DNA of 64,000 nucleotides, taken from the NCBI GenBank assembly GCA_963854835.1, contig OY978527.1, positions 23,457,057 through 23,521,056 of the forward strand, given 5' to 3'. The notes below the pieces were generated by a model. It was not told the DNA's origin. It saw only the letters and a list, made by a program, of their open reading frames with translations, and searched no databases. The stretch's first letter is position 1. Every line of letters begins with the position of its first letter. This DNA comes from Megamerina dolium. Its lineage: Eukaryota > Arthropoda > Insecta > Diptera > Megamerinidae. Shown piece after piece: positions 12,201 through 22,723 of the stretch. A program made the translations under genes and the position numbers.

Positions 12201-13256
12201 ACTGACGTTGATGTTAACAATCAGATTACTCAAGCAAAAGATGAACGTAATAAATCATTGAGGGATAAGCTGGAAGAGGAAGATGTAGATGGATTTTCGC
12301 TAGAAAATGGGCTAGTGTTTAGACATAGTGTACAAGGGCGGAAACAACTGATGGTTCCCCTAGATATGGAAGATAACCTTATGCGGTTGATACATGAATA
12401 ATGTGGTCATGTCGGTTGTGGTAGATGCCTTCACTAAGTTTGTTAGATTATGTGCTGTAAATTCTCCGGGTACAAAGGAAGCGTGTTGTGCACTTTGGAA
12501 GTACTTCGAGTCTTATAGTCGTCCCCGAAGAATTATTAGTGATTACATGTTTTACCTCGAATTACTTTGTAAAGTTCATTTCGGATAATAATATCCATCA
12601 TGCGAAAGTCTCTGTTGCATCTCCTAAATCGAATGGGCAGGTAGAACGAGTAAATCGTAATATAAAAACAATGCTGCCCTAATTAACTGAACCTGTTGAT
12701 CTCTCCGATTGGGTTAAAATACTTTCACAAGTGGAGTTCGCCATTAATAATACCGTACATACTACTACCAAGCAACCTCCAAGTAAAATGTTGTTCGGTG
12801 TTGAACAAAGAGGTGAGATAATAGATGAATTGACGGAGTACTTGCAGACGAATTATATAAGTACTGAACCAGATTTGGAAACATTAAGAAAAAATGCATC
12901 AGAAGCAATAATGAAGTCTCAATCATATAATCAAAAATATTTCAATGAACATCATAAGCCTGCCAGATTGTTTAAAGAAGGCGATTTTGTTGTAATTAAA
13001 AAATTGACACAACCGCTGGTACTAATAAAAAATTTATCTCGAGGTACCGAGGGTCTTATATGATTCGTAAGCAATTGGGCCATGATCGCTGTGAAGTATC
13101 AGTTATAGAAAATTGTCAGTTAACACAGATGCCTTATAATGGTGTAGTTGATTCAACTCGATTAAGGAAGTGGTTTGAACCTCAGAAATATGTAAATAAT
13201 AATCTATTGGACACAGAAGGCAACACTGAAGAAGACGAAGAAAAAAAAATGTGAAG
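12200..13256 (+). pseudogene. gypsy #2 integrase
   Basis: After the RNase H end comes a linker, the start of the zinc-binding domain at LIHE (near 12390) and GHVGCG, then a jump into the catalytic core (VVDAFTKFVRL near 12420), so the rest of the zinc domain and the first catalytic Asp are deleted. The second Asp (ISD near 12540) is followed by a frame change. The third catalytic residue is in KSNGQVERVNR near 12640. The C-terminal domain runs in frames 12731-13063 and 13060-13254 and ends in an acidic tail. Confidence 0.8.
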
Positions 13257-13385
13257 ATGTTGAATATCTCGAAGGAGAAGAATATGAAGATGTTGAATAT
13301 CATGAAGAAAAAGAATATCTTGAAAACGTAGAATACCTTACAGAAGATGGTTAGTATGATGTTTATTCAATATATGTACGGCAAT

Positions 13386-13580
13386 CGGGGGCGATTGTCC
13401 AGTCAGTTTGGCCGAAGTTTTAATGATATGTAAAATAATCCGTGTAAATACAACCATGTAAATAGAAAAATAAGAAATCGGGGCCAACTTCACGAAAAAC
13501 CCAATTTTGTAGAAATTGGCGCTTGAGATTGTTCGATTTGGATATAATAGATTGTATCAAAAATAAAAGATTGGAAATCA
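13386..13580 (+). repeat. Polypurine tract and probable 3' LTR start, gypsy #2
   Basis: CGGGGGCGA at 13386-13394 is a polypurine tract placed after the integrase frame, followed by TTGTCC and an AATAAA at about 13562, as in a 3' LTR. Its far end is not defined. Confidence 0.5.
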
Positions 13581-13599
13581 ATGCGATCAGAAGTGTTCT

Positions 13600-13929
13600 T
13601 TATCATTACTATATAATTATTATTATAATATTATTATATTTTTTTTTATTATAATTTTTTTTTGTACGGAATTTGGTTTTTTGCATTTTTGGTATTATGT
13701 ATTTTGTTTAGTCTGAAAATTTAATTCTCGTGTATCTTTGTTTTGTACATTTCGTTCTCATGCTTTTATGCGTACTCGTTATTATGCTATTGTAGGGCGT
13801 TTTTTGTAGAAGTTTGGATCATCGAATTTAATATTAATCTAATTATGGTGGAAAGGTTTTATTACATTATGTGGTACTTTTTCCATTTTCGTCCGATATG
13901 TATAGTCATTGTTATTGGACTGTTTATGT
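13600..13929. other. No gene recognised; AT-rich
   Basis: TTATTA-type low-complexity sequence and T-rich stretches between two element relics; no coding signal seen. Confidence 0.5.
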
Positions 13930-14165
13930 TTACTGTTTCGTAGGGTCCTGTCCAAATGGGAATAAATTTGTTTTTCCTCGTTTGATTTTTTCATAAAACC
14001 TTTTCTCCTACTCTAAAACTGTATGTTCTTGTCGTACTGTCTTAGCGTTTTCCTTGCCTTTTCCTGAGTTTCCTTAATTAGTTCGTAGGACCCCTGTATT
14101 TGATATTTTAATAACTTATTTTGGTCTTCTGCGTTGTACAATGGTGTTCTTTTGGTTTTTAGATA
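13930..14165 (-). pseudogene. gypsy integrase C-terminal relic
   Basis: On the minus strand, an integrase tail reads through a helical stretch (KARKTLRQYDKN), then VGEKVL, a stop, and IWTGPYETV, which is the GPY/F-type module at the end of many gypsy integrases. It is fused upstream, without a stop, to the Harbinger fragment at 14160-14392. One frame change near 14015 and an in-frame stop show decay. Confidence 0.65.
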
Positions 14166-14392
14166 GCACAACGCTTTAGGGAACCTATATAATTCCTTGA
14201 AATGTTCGTTGGTTGTCACCTCAAAGGGATTTTGGTCATCGCGAAGTCTGCGTCTTAGCACTCTTAAATAATCCCTAGAATATATTAAATTGTATTAATT
14301 AAAATGTAATTAAAAATTTACACAACATCTTATTACCTTTGCTCATCTTGAATTCGTTGCAATAATTCTAATAAAATAATTATTCCCGACAT
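14160..14392 (-). pseudogene. Harbinger-type transposase N-terminal relic, two exons
   Basis: The minus strand starts at an ATG (14390-14392) with a short first exon to 14337. A 62-bp intron with GT and AG ends follows, then a second exon from 14274. The splice keeps the frame and gives a segment RRRLRDDQNPFEV followed by HFKELYRFPKAL, which resembles the N-terminus of Harbinger/HARBI1-like nucleases. The similarity is lost after about 14160, where a gypsy integrase tail begins. The catalytic part is absent. The family call is from memory of the family pattern and is moderately sure; the splice junctions are visible directly. Confidence 0.55.
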
Positions 14393-14539
14393 GTTTTCTT
14401 TACTTATTTCTCTACTTCAACTCATTTGTTTCTGAAATTAAATAGCACAGTTGCAATAGTTTCACGACTACATTGGTAATGGAACACGCTTTTCACACCA
14501 CGAACCAGAATCACAAAAGACAGAGTGAAAAGTAGTTGT

Positions 14540-14806
14540 GAAAACGAAAATGAAAACATTTTTTTCACTTCACCTTATCACAGAACGAGAATTGACCCCC
14601 TGGACTGAGCTGCACAATATTGCCGGAAGTAACAAAAGTGATATAATTACTGTTAGCATGACTGATGTGGTTGGTGATTTTCGCCGTTTCGGGGTTATGA
14701 CACTGGAGTTGTCATTCAACAGTATATGCTGTTGCTCAGCATGAGTTTCTGGTTCAGATACTGGCTTCTTTTCTGAGGCTTCTTCGATATATTCATCTTA
14801 GTGGAG
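14540..14806 (-). pseudogene. BEL/Pao #1 tail with hydrophobic signal-like segment
   Basis: Beyond the MITE, the minus strand continues open with EETHAEQQ-like polar sequence, then basic KRRKSPTT and a strongly hydrophobic stretch SVMLTVIISLLLLPAIL followed by CSSVQG. This looks like a signal peptide or membrane segment, as at the start of an env-like frame in some BEL/Pao elements. The frame ends about 50 residues later. Function is inferred only from hydrophobicity and position. Confidence 0.4.
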
Positions 14807-14809
14807 TAA

Positions 14810-15336
14810 TAGGGTAGAGAGACGGCAGCGTTAATCTGGATTACCGGCGTACTTAATCCGAATAAAATATTAACCTGACAAACGGCAGTATTACGGATTA
14901 ACTAAACAGCTTCTTGCTGTTTTATTAGGTCTGCTCACTTACATTACTATCACTATCAATTTCTGTCATCTGTCACTCTCGATATGAGAAAATCTACAAG
15001 AACAACGTGAACTGAAAACTATCAGAAACTTGTAAAGTGACATTCACAGTTCGTAATTGACAACTGGATTTATTTGTTCGCCAACGCTTTTCATGTTGAA
15101 AACTGTTAAAATTGTTGAAAGTTTTTTGTGAGCGAACACACCTAATATTTTATAAAATGGATCAAGAAAAATTCACAATAGAAAATTTTCAGCAGTGTTG
15201 CCATCGCAAATTGCCCTAATCCTCTTTTATTTTGAGAATTAACTCATAGAGTCACTGCGGATTAGCTGCAGTTAATGCCCGAGTTAATTCGAATTAACTC
15301 TGTAATCCTGAATTAGGCTGCCGTCTGTCTAGGCTA
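14810..15336 (+). mobile_element. Harbinger-type MITE copy 1
   Basis: A 527-bp non-coding element flanked by TAA (14807-14809 and 15337-15339). The ends are imperfect inverted repeats of the form TAGCCTAGACAGACGGCAGC. It contains an internal copy of the subterminal motif (CTGACAAACGGCAGTATTA near 14875). A 3-bp TAA target duplication is typical of PIF/Harbinger elements. It lies inside the BEL/Pao element, close to the end of the integrase frame. Confidence 0.85.
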
Positions 15337-16750
15337 TAACGGTGCTAGTCGGTGAATTGGGTGTTTCCATAGCCCTGTTGCTGTGTTTACGTCTACTACT
15401 CGAACCCTTCCATCGTCTCCTATGTAGATTTTTGTACTCTTCCCAGTGGCCATTGTAGTACAGGAACATTGCCTTCTTTGATTATAACCATTTTTCCCTC
15501 GTTTATATTTTGTGACTGCGATTTCCATTTGTGTTTTTGCTGTAGTTGATTAAGATATTCATGCGACCAACGTCGCCAAAAGTCATACTTGAGATGAGTT
15601 ATTAATTTCCATCTTGTTCTGAGAGAGTTGTTTACTTGTGGTGTGATTCTATCGATTTGTGCGGTCAATGGTTCACCAATTATGAAGTGCCCGGTTGTTA
15701 ATGCCGTTAAATCATTTGCATCTGTTGACATTGGGGTTATTGGTCGTGAATTAAGGGTGGCTTCAATTTCAATAATGATGGTTTCAATTTCCTCATAAGT
15801 GAGTGATGCTGTTGAAACACTTCGTAGTAATAAATGTTTGGCTGAGTTCACCGCAGCTTCCCATAGGCCTCCGAAATGTGGAGCTCTAGGGGGTATAAAC
15901 TTAAAATTTATCACACGATCGCTGCATACCCTGATGATTTTTTCTTATGACTCAATTGCAGTGATAACATTATTTAGATCCTCCAATATGTTCCTTGTTC
16001 CGACGAAATTTATTGCGTTATCGCAATATATGGTGTTGCATGGTCCACGTTGAGCTGTAAAACATTTTAATGCACCAATAAATGCATCAGTTGTTAAATC
16101 GCTCACCACCTCTAAATGGACTGCCTTTGACGCGAAGCAGCAAAAAACACCAATGTAGACTTTATGTGGTTTTTTCTCACGGATTTTTTAATGAACCCAC
16201 AGTGGTGGTCCGCAATAGCATTTAGGAATGGTCATGCTGGGGTGACTCTAGGTTGTGGTAAATTTCCCATTATTTGCTGATACAAGTTTGGTTTTGCCTT
16301 GGTGCAACGAACGTACTTTTGTACAATGTTTCGTGCCATTGTTTTTTCCTTGATTTTCCAAAACCGTTGCCTCGATGTTGCTAGTAATGTTTGTGGACCG
16401 CAGTGTAGGTTATCGTTATGCATCATGATTAATATTAGCTTTACTATTGGATCGTTGTATGGCAGTACCATGGGATGTTTGGCATCAAATGATAGCGTCG
16501 ATACCGACAACCGTCCGCCAACTTTTGTCATCGATAAATGGGGACAGACTGCTGAGTGAACTTGCTTTATCAATTCCATGGTGTACCCGTAGTTGCTTCA
16601 TCTTTAACGCGAAATCGGAGGCTTGCATTGTTCTGATAATGATCGTGAGTGCTGCGTCCAGTTCTTCTGTACTTAATACCTTATGCGTTGGACGTTCCCT
16701 TGTTGATAATTTGAGGTTTTGTGTGAGCCGTAGGATGTATGCTATCACTC
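15337..16750 (-). pseudogene. BEL/Pao #1 integrase
   Basis: The N-terminal zinc-binding region lies in frame 16232-16748 (THKVLSTEELDAAL upstream, then HHGIDK-like and CTKAKPN). The core is partly readable near 15930-16190 (KAVHLEVVSDL and YCDNAINFVG). The C-terminal half is a long open frame 15420-15914 with PPRAPHFGGLWEAAV, LNSRPITP and WPLGRV, typical of the BEL/Pao integrase end. The last piece reads HPIHRLAPL at 15337-15365. Several frame changes separate these blocks. Confidence 0.85.
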
Positions 16751-17460
16751 TTTGTAAAACCTTGCATAAATTTCCATGCCTTATGTTGTATATTATGTCT
16801 TCTTATCCAGTGTTGGTCGTTGCAGCTACTGTCAACTCTTCTTTTTTTTGTCCATATTGGTTGTGAAATCTTCTTGTCCTTTCTTTGAGAATAATTTGGG
16901 CCATAGTTCCTTTTTACCATGTAAAAAGAGCGGACCATACCACCACACATGACATGTTGATAACTTTCGTGAGTGTAAACCTCTGGAGACCACATCTGCA
17001 GGGTTGTCCCTTGATCCAACATGTCTCCATTGTTCTGCAACGGATGTCGTAAATTTTTGCTATTATCATGGCTGAATTGATCCATGATAATACTATCTTG
17101 GAGTCTGTCCAAAAAATGTCGTTTTGTCTCCATAGTTTAATTCCCTTTTTACGTTTTCTTTTAGTTGTGCACATAAGACTGCTGCACACAACTCCAGCCT
17201 TGACAGTGTTTGTTGTTGAATTGGAGCCACACGTGATTTTGCGCACAAGATCCTTACTGCGATCTGCCATCATTTGATTAGATCGAAGATGCACTGCTGC
17301 TCCGGATGCTTTTTCTGATGCGTCGGCAAATGCGTGAATTTGGACTGTTTCCGGTTGTTGATGATGTGTCGCGGAATTCGGATGTCTTTTAGTACTTGTA
17401 GTTCTTCTCAGAATTTTACCCACATTTGTTTGAATTCCGTTGATAATGGTACATCCCAAT
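16751..17460 (-). pseudogene. BEL/Pao #1 RNase H region
   Basis: The minus-strand frame 16914-17459 carries the RNase H Asp motif HAFADASEKASGAAV and, further on, FWTDSKIVLSWI, both diagnostic of BEL/Pao. The next frame (16681-17133) continues with the connection to integrase. The reading frame changes at least once near 17050. Confidence 0.8.
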
Positions 17461-18584
17461 CTAATTTTTCACGCCATAGTTACTGAATCAAGATTTTTGC
17501 TGTGACAACTACTGGTGAAAGAATACCTAACGGGTCGAAGATTCGTGCTAGCTCGGAGATGATAGTTCGTTTTGTGATTAGTTTTTCGATGCAGAAATTA
17601 GTCGCTTTTAGGTGCCCACGTTAGCCCTAGTGCTTTTATTGAATTAGATTCTTCACTATTGAAATCCAAATTAACTTCGAGATCCTCGGCTGGAATGCCA
17701 TTTAATAATTGATGATGATTTGCACACCATTTTCTTAAATTGATTCCAGCTGATTTTAGTATGGTTGACAATTGATGTTGGGTTTCGACCGCTGTTGATA
17801 GGATATCGGCACCTTGTAAGCCATATCAACATAAAAATTATTCAGGAGAGTAGCAGCACCTAATGGATATTGATTACTAGCTTGCCTTGCTAGTTGCTGT
17901 AGACACTTTATTGACAAGTAGGGTGCTGCTCGTGTGCCATATGTGACCGTATTTGACTGGTAATATTTCGATTGCGACTTGGGGTCATTTCTCCAGATGA
18001 TGAGTTGATACCTGCGGTCATCAGGTTGTATAAGGATTAGTCGATACATCTTCTGTATATCTGTTGTAAAGACAAATCTTGTAAGTCGAAAGCGTAAAAG
18101 AATTGAAAATAATTCCTTTTGAATGGTTGGTCCAGTATGCATTATACCGTTGAGGGCTAGACCATCGGTGCTATCGGGTTTGAAGACACAGTGATGTGGG
18201 TATATTTTAAACATGTGCAAAATTTTTCATATTCCTCCATGAATGCTTTATATTTGATCTTGAGGTCATTATTTCTTGCCAATCGTCTTTAGAGTGATGA
18301 TGATGATGGCTTTCCTTGAACGGCAATTTTACTATGAATCTCCCTTCTTGATTTCGGGTTGTATTATGGAGAAAATGCATTTCGCATTGTTTTCCTGTCG
18401 AGGTAATTGTCGGTGTTTCATTGTTAACTTCTTCAAATTTCCAAAAGTTTTCAATTAACTGATCTAACGGCTTAGATTCCTGCGTTAGCATACCACACGT
18501 AACAGAGGAAGACCGCTGTGTTACCGATTTGAGCGTAGTTTTTCCAGCTGCTACCCATCCGAGAAAAATATTTTGTAACGTCAT
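17461..18584 (-). pseudogene. BEL/Pao #1 reverse transcriptase
   Basis: Frames 18207-18584 and 17756-18220 encode the RT fingers and palm. The first catalytic Asp is in VFTTDIQKMYRLI. The catalytic YVDD motif is broken: NFYVD near 17830 is followed by a frame change, with the expected continuation (ADILSTAV) in the next frame. A stretch near 17560-17700 continues the RT thumb (LRKWCANHHQLL). This enzyme would copy element RNA into cDNA but is inactive here. Confidence 0.85.
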
Positions 18585-18848
18585 ATCCCCTAACTGTTCA
18601 GTTAAAGGTAATTGGTAATAAAATTCAGATCCTAGTAGTACATCGATTTTGCCTGGTCGATTGAAGTCAGGATCGGCTAATGCTAGTTCCTTTGGAATTT
18701 TCCATGATGAGTGATCCTGATATGGTCCTAGAGTGGTACAATGCTAGGCAACACCAATGCTTCTAGTCTTTTGGAAAAATTGCTTGTTATTGACTGGATT
18801 GTAACGTTTATATGTTGATTTGCTTTTCTTACGCTTTGGTCATTTCCT
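18585..18848 (-). pseudogene. BEL/Pao #1 protease end
   Basis: The minus strand near 18600-18700 reads a segment ending GKIDVLLGSEFYYQLPL, characteristic of the end of the BEL/Pao protease domain, followed by LGWVAAGK at the start of the next frame. The upstream active site was not recognised. Stops near 18740 interrupt it. Confidence 0.65.
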
Positions 18849-19440
18849 TCAATGCATAACCTTGCATTGGTTGGAACAATGCATAATCTTTTTATGAGTC
18901 GTGTTAGCGGTTGCTACTGTTAATGATGTGTTAGATTCGGGAGCCCTTTTTATAGTATTTCGTTGGTTTATTGTCTTGGTTTCGAAATGTATAAGTGCCT
19001 TATGCTTTTTGACGCACTTAGTACAACCCCTTGTTGTACAATGTTTTGCCATGTGACCAGCCTTCAGGCAATTTAGACAATAATTTTGTTGGCGTACTCA
19101 ACTGTGTCCGTCTGATATGCTCATTTTTATAAACCTTTTGCATGCATACAATGGATGTGCTCCGTTTTTGCACACTTGGCATTGTTCTCCGTTTGCCCCT
19201 ACTAACATATAGGCTTTTGACTTCGTTTCTATTTTATCTTTTTGTGGTACTGCTCAGAGATACTAGAATCGTGCTTCTATAAAATTTACTGATTGTTTGC
19301 AATTCCTTGGGATTTTCCAGTGTTTCCTCATATGTAGGTGTTGTCTCAGTTGTAACGTCGTGTAGTGCTTCTTAAAGATCTAGAGCCATCCATCTCTTTG
19401 TTAACGCTGTCACTCTTTTGATTCGTATCCTTAGATATTG
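18849..19440 (-). pseudogene. BEL/Pao #1 gag C-terminal part
   Basis: A zinc knuckle YCLNCLKAGHMAKHC followed by CTKCVKKHKALIH near 18980-19090 marks the end of a BEL/Pao gag. Upstream, toward 19440, further pieces with Cys-rich (CQVC) and helical sequence are readable in other frames. The N-terminal DUF1759-like part is missing or unrecognisable. Several stops and frame changes. Confidence 0.7.
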
Positions 19441-19654
19441 CAGACCTAAAAATCCGCCTATGTTCGATTACCAAGGTGTCAATTAGTAGAGTAAATTTTC
19501 AATATTTATATTATTTTCCGCTCAATATTGTTCTAACACACACATACTAAATTATTGTTTACACCTCTTACGTACTAGAGTGCTGCAGGAATATATTTGT
19601 TTATATCTTCAAAACACTCCATTGATATTTGAATAGGTATAACGGTAATAAATT

Positions 19655-19870
19655 TAATTCTGAATTTCTGGCCCCACGATGGGTGCCATTATTGTTATGA
19701 ATATAAATTCTGAATTGTTTAAATCGACATAAGTTAATTTTGGCTCCACTTTGGGCTCTATTATCATTATTGTAATGAGTATATTTAATCGCTGTAAATT
19801 ATCGAAATATTGAATCGACCGAATTGTTGATTTCTGGCCCCACGTTGGGCGCCATTATTGTAATGGATAA
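19655..19870 (-). repeat. Tandem primer-binding-site-like repeats, BEL/Pao #1
   Basis: Three to four diverged copies of CTGGCCCCACGTTGGGCGCC followed by ATTATTG occur near 19668, 19740 and 19830, with a weaker one near 19908. Read on minus, the copy at about 19832-19853 is TGGCGCCCAACGTGGGGCC, the form of a retroelement primer-binding site following an LTR end. Spacing is about 60-90 bp. 19441-19654 between gag and these repeats holds no recognisable gene. Confidence 0.6.
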
Positions 19871-20073
19871 ATTTGCATTCTTTTTTTTTAAATACCGAAT
19901 TATATTGAATTTCCCTTTTGGGCTCCTTTATAACTCATCACTGAATGATGTTATCTTGATATGTTATTTAAAATTGTCATCATTTCTAAAACGTTTTCAA
20001 ATAGCGAAACAAAAACAACCATCATTCCGTCTTTAGGCAAAACGTAGAAAATCATACAGTATTGTGTATGTAC

Positions 20074-21110
20074 CAGAGCTGTAAAAGTGTGAACTCATTT
20101 TCACTTTTAATTCTTTTATTTAAATTTTGAAAAGCTGCAATCTTTTTTTTCTAGCATTCAGTGTGTGAAATCTTTAGGCTGATAAAAGTGAATGAGTTAT
20201 ATTCGTTTTCAATTCATGAATTGAAAATGCTAAAGAATTCACACTGAATTGAACTTTTAATGAATGCAGCCGCAGATGGCTGCAGCCTAAAAAGAATGGG
20301 AGTGGCAATATCCATTCAGTAGCAAGCTGACAGCCTTTCTTCTTCTTCCCGTTTTGTTGTTTACAAAATATCTGTATGGTTGTTGGATTTTTCATTTCTG
20401 GGTTGCCATTGGCTTATATTAAATATAAAGAAAGTATTAAATGCAAAAATTTATAAAAGTATTATTTCATATTACAATTTTTTTTTGTTTTTACGTAATC
20501 TTTTTAATAAATTGAGAAGTAACGACTAGCATGTTTGTTCCTGGTACACTTCACACTTCAGCTGATTGGTTTTGTCATGGTATAATAACACAAGGTAGAG
20601 CCATTGGAGAGAGTTCTCATGAAAGGAGAAAAAGTAAATAAAACAACAACAAACACATGGGAAAAGAAGAAGAATTTGAAAAGGAAACAAGAAACACTCT
20701 AGCTTGACACTATAAGACGCCAGTTTCTGACATTATACCGCGCAGCCAATAGGAATTTTTTGTAGTTGCTCTACCTTCATTATAACACCATGGGGTTTGT
20801 TCCAAAGCAGCTATGCTTTTCATGGTAATAAATAATATCATATTTCCAGTATTTCAGAGTTTAAAAGAGTTATAATATTGAATGAATTCATCATATTTTT
20901 AAGCCTTTGAAGAATGGGATTGATATTTTTCAATTCCCACTCTTTACTGAATTGGAAATTGTGATAATTTTAAGATTTTCAGAATGATGAATGGTTCGTC
21001 TGTCATTCTTTAATGAATTCGAAGCAAAAGAGTGCAGCCTCGTTGATGCAGCTTTTAAATGAATTAAGGGTGAGTGAATTCCGTAATGATTAAATTATTT
21101 TACAGCTCTG
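20074..21110. mobile_element. hAT-type MITE with 8-bp target duplication
   Basis: Ends are CAGAGCTGTAAAA (20074) and its inverse TTTTACAGCTCTG (ending 21110). The flanks are identical 8-mers GTATGTAC (20066-20073 and 21111-21118). An 8-bp duplication and CAG...CTG ends are typical of hAT elements. The 1037-bp interior has no recognisable transposase, only AT-rich sequence with an inserted second MITE at 20576-20792. It would need a transposase from elsewhere. Confidence 0.9.
20576..20792. mobile_element. Small MITE nested in hAT MITE
   Basis: About 217 bp bounded by imperfect inverted repeats: CATGGTATAATAACACAAGG at the left and, on the other strand, CATGGTGTTATAATGAAGG followed by TAGAGC at the right. 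The interior is purine-rich and non-coding. Superfamily not assigned. Confidence 0.6.
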
Positions 21111-21296
21111 GTATGTACATTAATGTTTTGTCGAATAGGGATGAATGCAAACACAAGTGCACACATGCACATACTTGTACATTCATCCAACATAAAGTCA
21201 ACATAGTCTGCTATACTACAGTATATGTCGCTATGTACAGTGCTATTCTACACTGGAGCATAAAATGCATGATATATGGCAGGTTTTGTTTTGTTT

Positions 21297-21422
21297 GGGC
21301 GCCATTATTGTTCATCCATCATTGTGCACTCTCAGTGGCATTACTCCGGCTGGCCATGGTAATCAGGGCATGGTCCTCAACCCTCCACTAAAGAGCGATG
21401 GACGAACAATAATGCCCACCAT
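21297..21422. repeat. Inverted pair of LTR-end/primer-site fragments
   Basis: TGGGCGCCATTATTGTTCAT (from 21297) is the reverse of the LTR-end motif seen at 11310-11330, and GATGGACGAACAATAATG (21399-21416) is a direct version. They face each other across about 80 bp. This is a relic, with no coding sequence around it; 21119-21741 otherwise shows nothing recognisable. Confidence 0.5.
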
Positions 21423-21799
21423 TACAGCAGATACACACATTTACAGTACATGACTACACCAGATACTTCATCCAAAATACCTAAAAGAACACACAATACG
21501 CCACCTCGTCTTCACACTCACCCTGGCATGCTTCTTGTGTGTACCTGCCCTACCTGGCCAACTCATACATACCAATAAACCGTGGGCAACCCCACTAAAG
21601 CATATTTCGGACCAATCGTCCTACTTTACCGCCGTTCCAATTCCATCCATCCTCCTTAAAGAAATCAATTATTCATGCATGTTCATGATACGCAAAATCA
21701 TGAATAGATATATCATTTATTTCTAGCTTACCTATATATTTATGGTCTAGTAAAAAATAAATCCAATATTTTTCACTAAATTGAAGGTCTTATTTAGCA

Positions 21800-22590
21800 T
21801 ACTTAGAATGATCAGATTTAGGTCAAATATGCACCGTTTTGTTCGATAACTTGTTGCCATTTAAATGTAATTTCATAATGCCACTCTCATAGAAACCCTC
21901 GTCGAAGTATGTGGCACAATTCCTCTCCTATTGGCCAAAGCTGGCCGCTTCTGCTTCCTTGAGACGGTTCAATTGTTGACAATACAGGTCCGAATTAAAA
22001 GATTGGCCTTAGGGAAGCAGCTCATAAGAGATGATTCCCTACCAATCCCACCAAATGTATGGCAAAACCTTCCTGACCGTCAATCCTAGCTTGGTCACCG
22101 TTTGCGCTGGCTCATCGCGATTCGACCACGACCGTTTTCGCTTAACGTTGTCATAAGTGACACACTTTTCATCACCAGTAACCTTCCGCTTCAGAAAAGG
22201 ATCGATTTTGTTGAGATTCAGCAGCGAAACACAGATGGAAATTCGGTCCATGAGGTTTTTTTGCGTTAACTCGTGTGACACCCATACATCGAGCTTCTTT
22301 TTGTATCCAGCCTTATTCAAATGGTTCCAACCGGTTTTTTGTGCAATGTTTAGCTCCTGGGCAATAGAAACAGCGCTTACATGATGGTCAGACTCGACGA
22401 TTTCCATTATTTTATCGATATTTTCGACAAATGGCCTTCCAGAACGTAGTGCATATTTTGACACTATTGACATTTTCAGCCCTCTTGGTTGCGTTTTCGC
22501 CTTTATAGAAGAAAAACTGTAAATATTGCGTATTTTCTCTTTACTGTTGTCCATTTTTGACGTGTGCTCAAACAATAATGAGTCAAGCAA
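21800..22590 (-). pseudogene. mariner transposase pseudogene
   Basis: The open part 22039-22590 includes a helix-turn-helix region (SAVSIAQELNIAQKTGWNHL), then the catalytic Asp motif VTGDEKCVTYDN and KRKRSWSNRDEPAQT, all typical of mariner D,D34D transposases. The Trp usual after GDEK is Cys. The frame ends at WWDW followed by a stop; below 22039 the sequence continues to YELLP, then jumps past the region with the second catalytic Asp to a C-terminal piece near 21850-21900. Stops and the internal deletion make it inactive. Confidence 0.85.
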
Positions 22591-22723
22591 TTACAAAACT
22601 GCCTGAAAAGTTTATTTAGTACGAAATCCTATCTTTCTAACGACATATAGCGTAACTCAACTTATACAACGCGAGATAGAGATTACTAAATGTTAAATAT
22701 ATTGTTATACTACTACTTTGCAT

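Larger units (their letters stand above)
11319..13600 (+). mobile_element. Decayed Ty3/gypsy element #2
   Basis: A short copy that keeps the end of RT, RNase H, most of an integrase and a polypurine tract. Gag, protease and most of RT are missing between the primer-binding site and about 11565. Its integrase and RNase H differ from gypsy #1 and copies A-C. Confidence 0.75.
14530..19860 (-). mobile_element. Decayed BEL/Pao element #1
   Basis: On minus, in order from right to left: a primer-binding-site region, gag end with zinc knuckle, protease end, RT, RNase H, integrase and a hydrophobic tail. Sequence signatures are those of BEL/Pao (FADAS RNase H, CCHC gag, large integrase C-terminus). 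Stops and indels are frequent. MITE copy 1 splits it. No complete LTR pair was identified. Confidence 0.8.
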
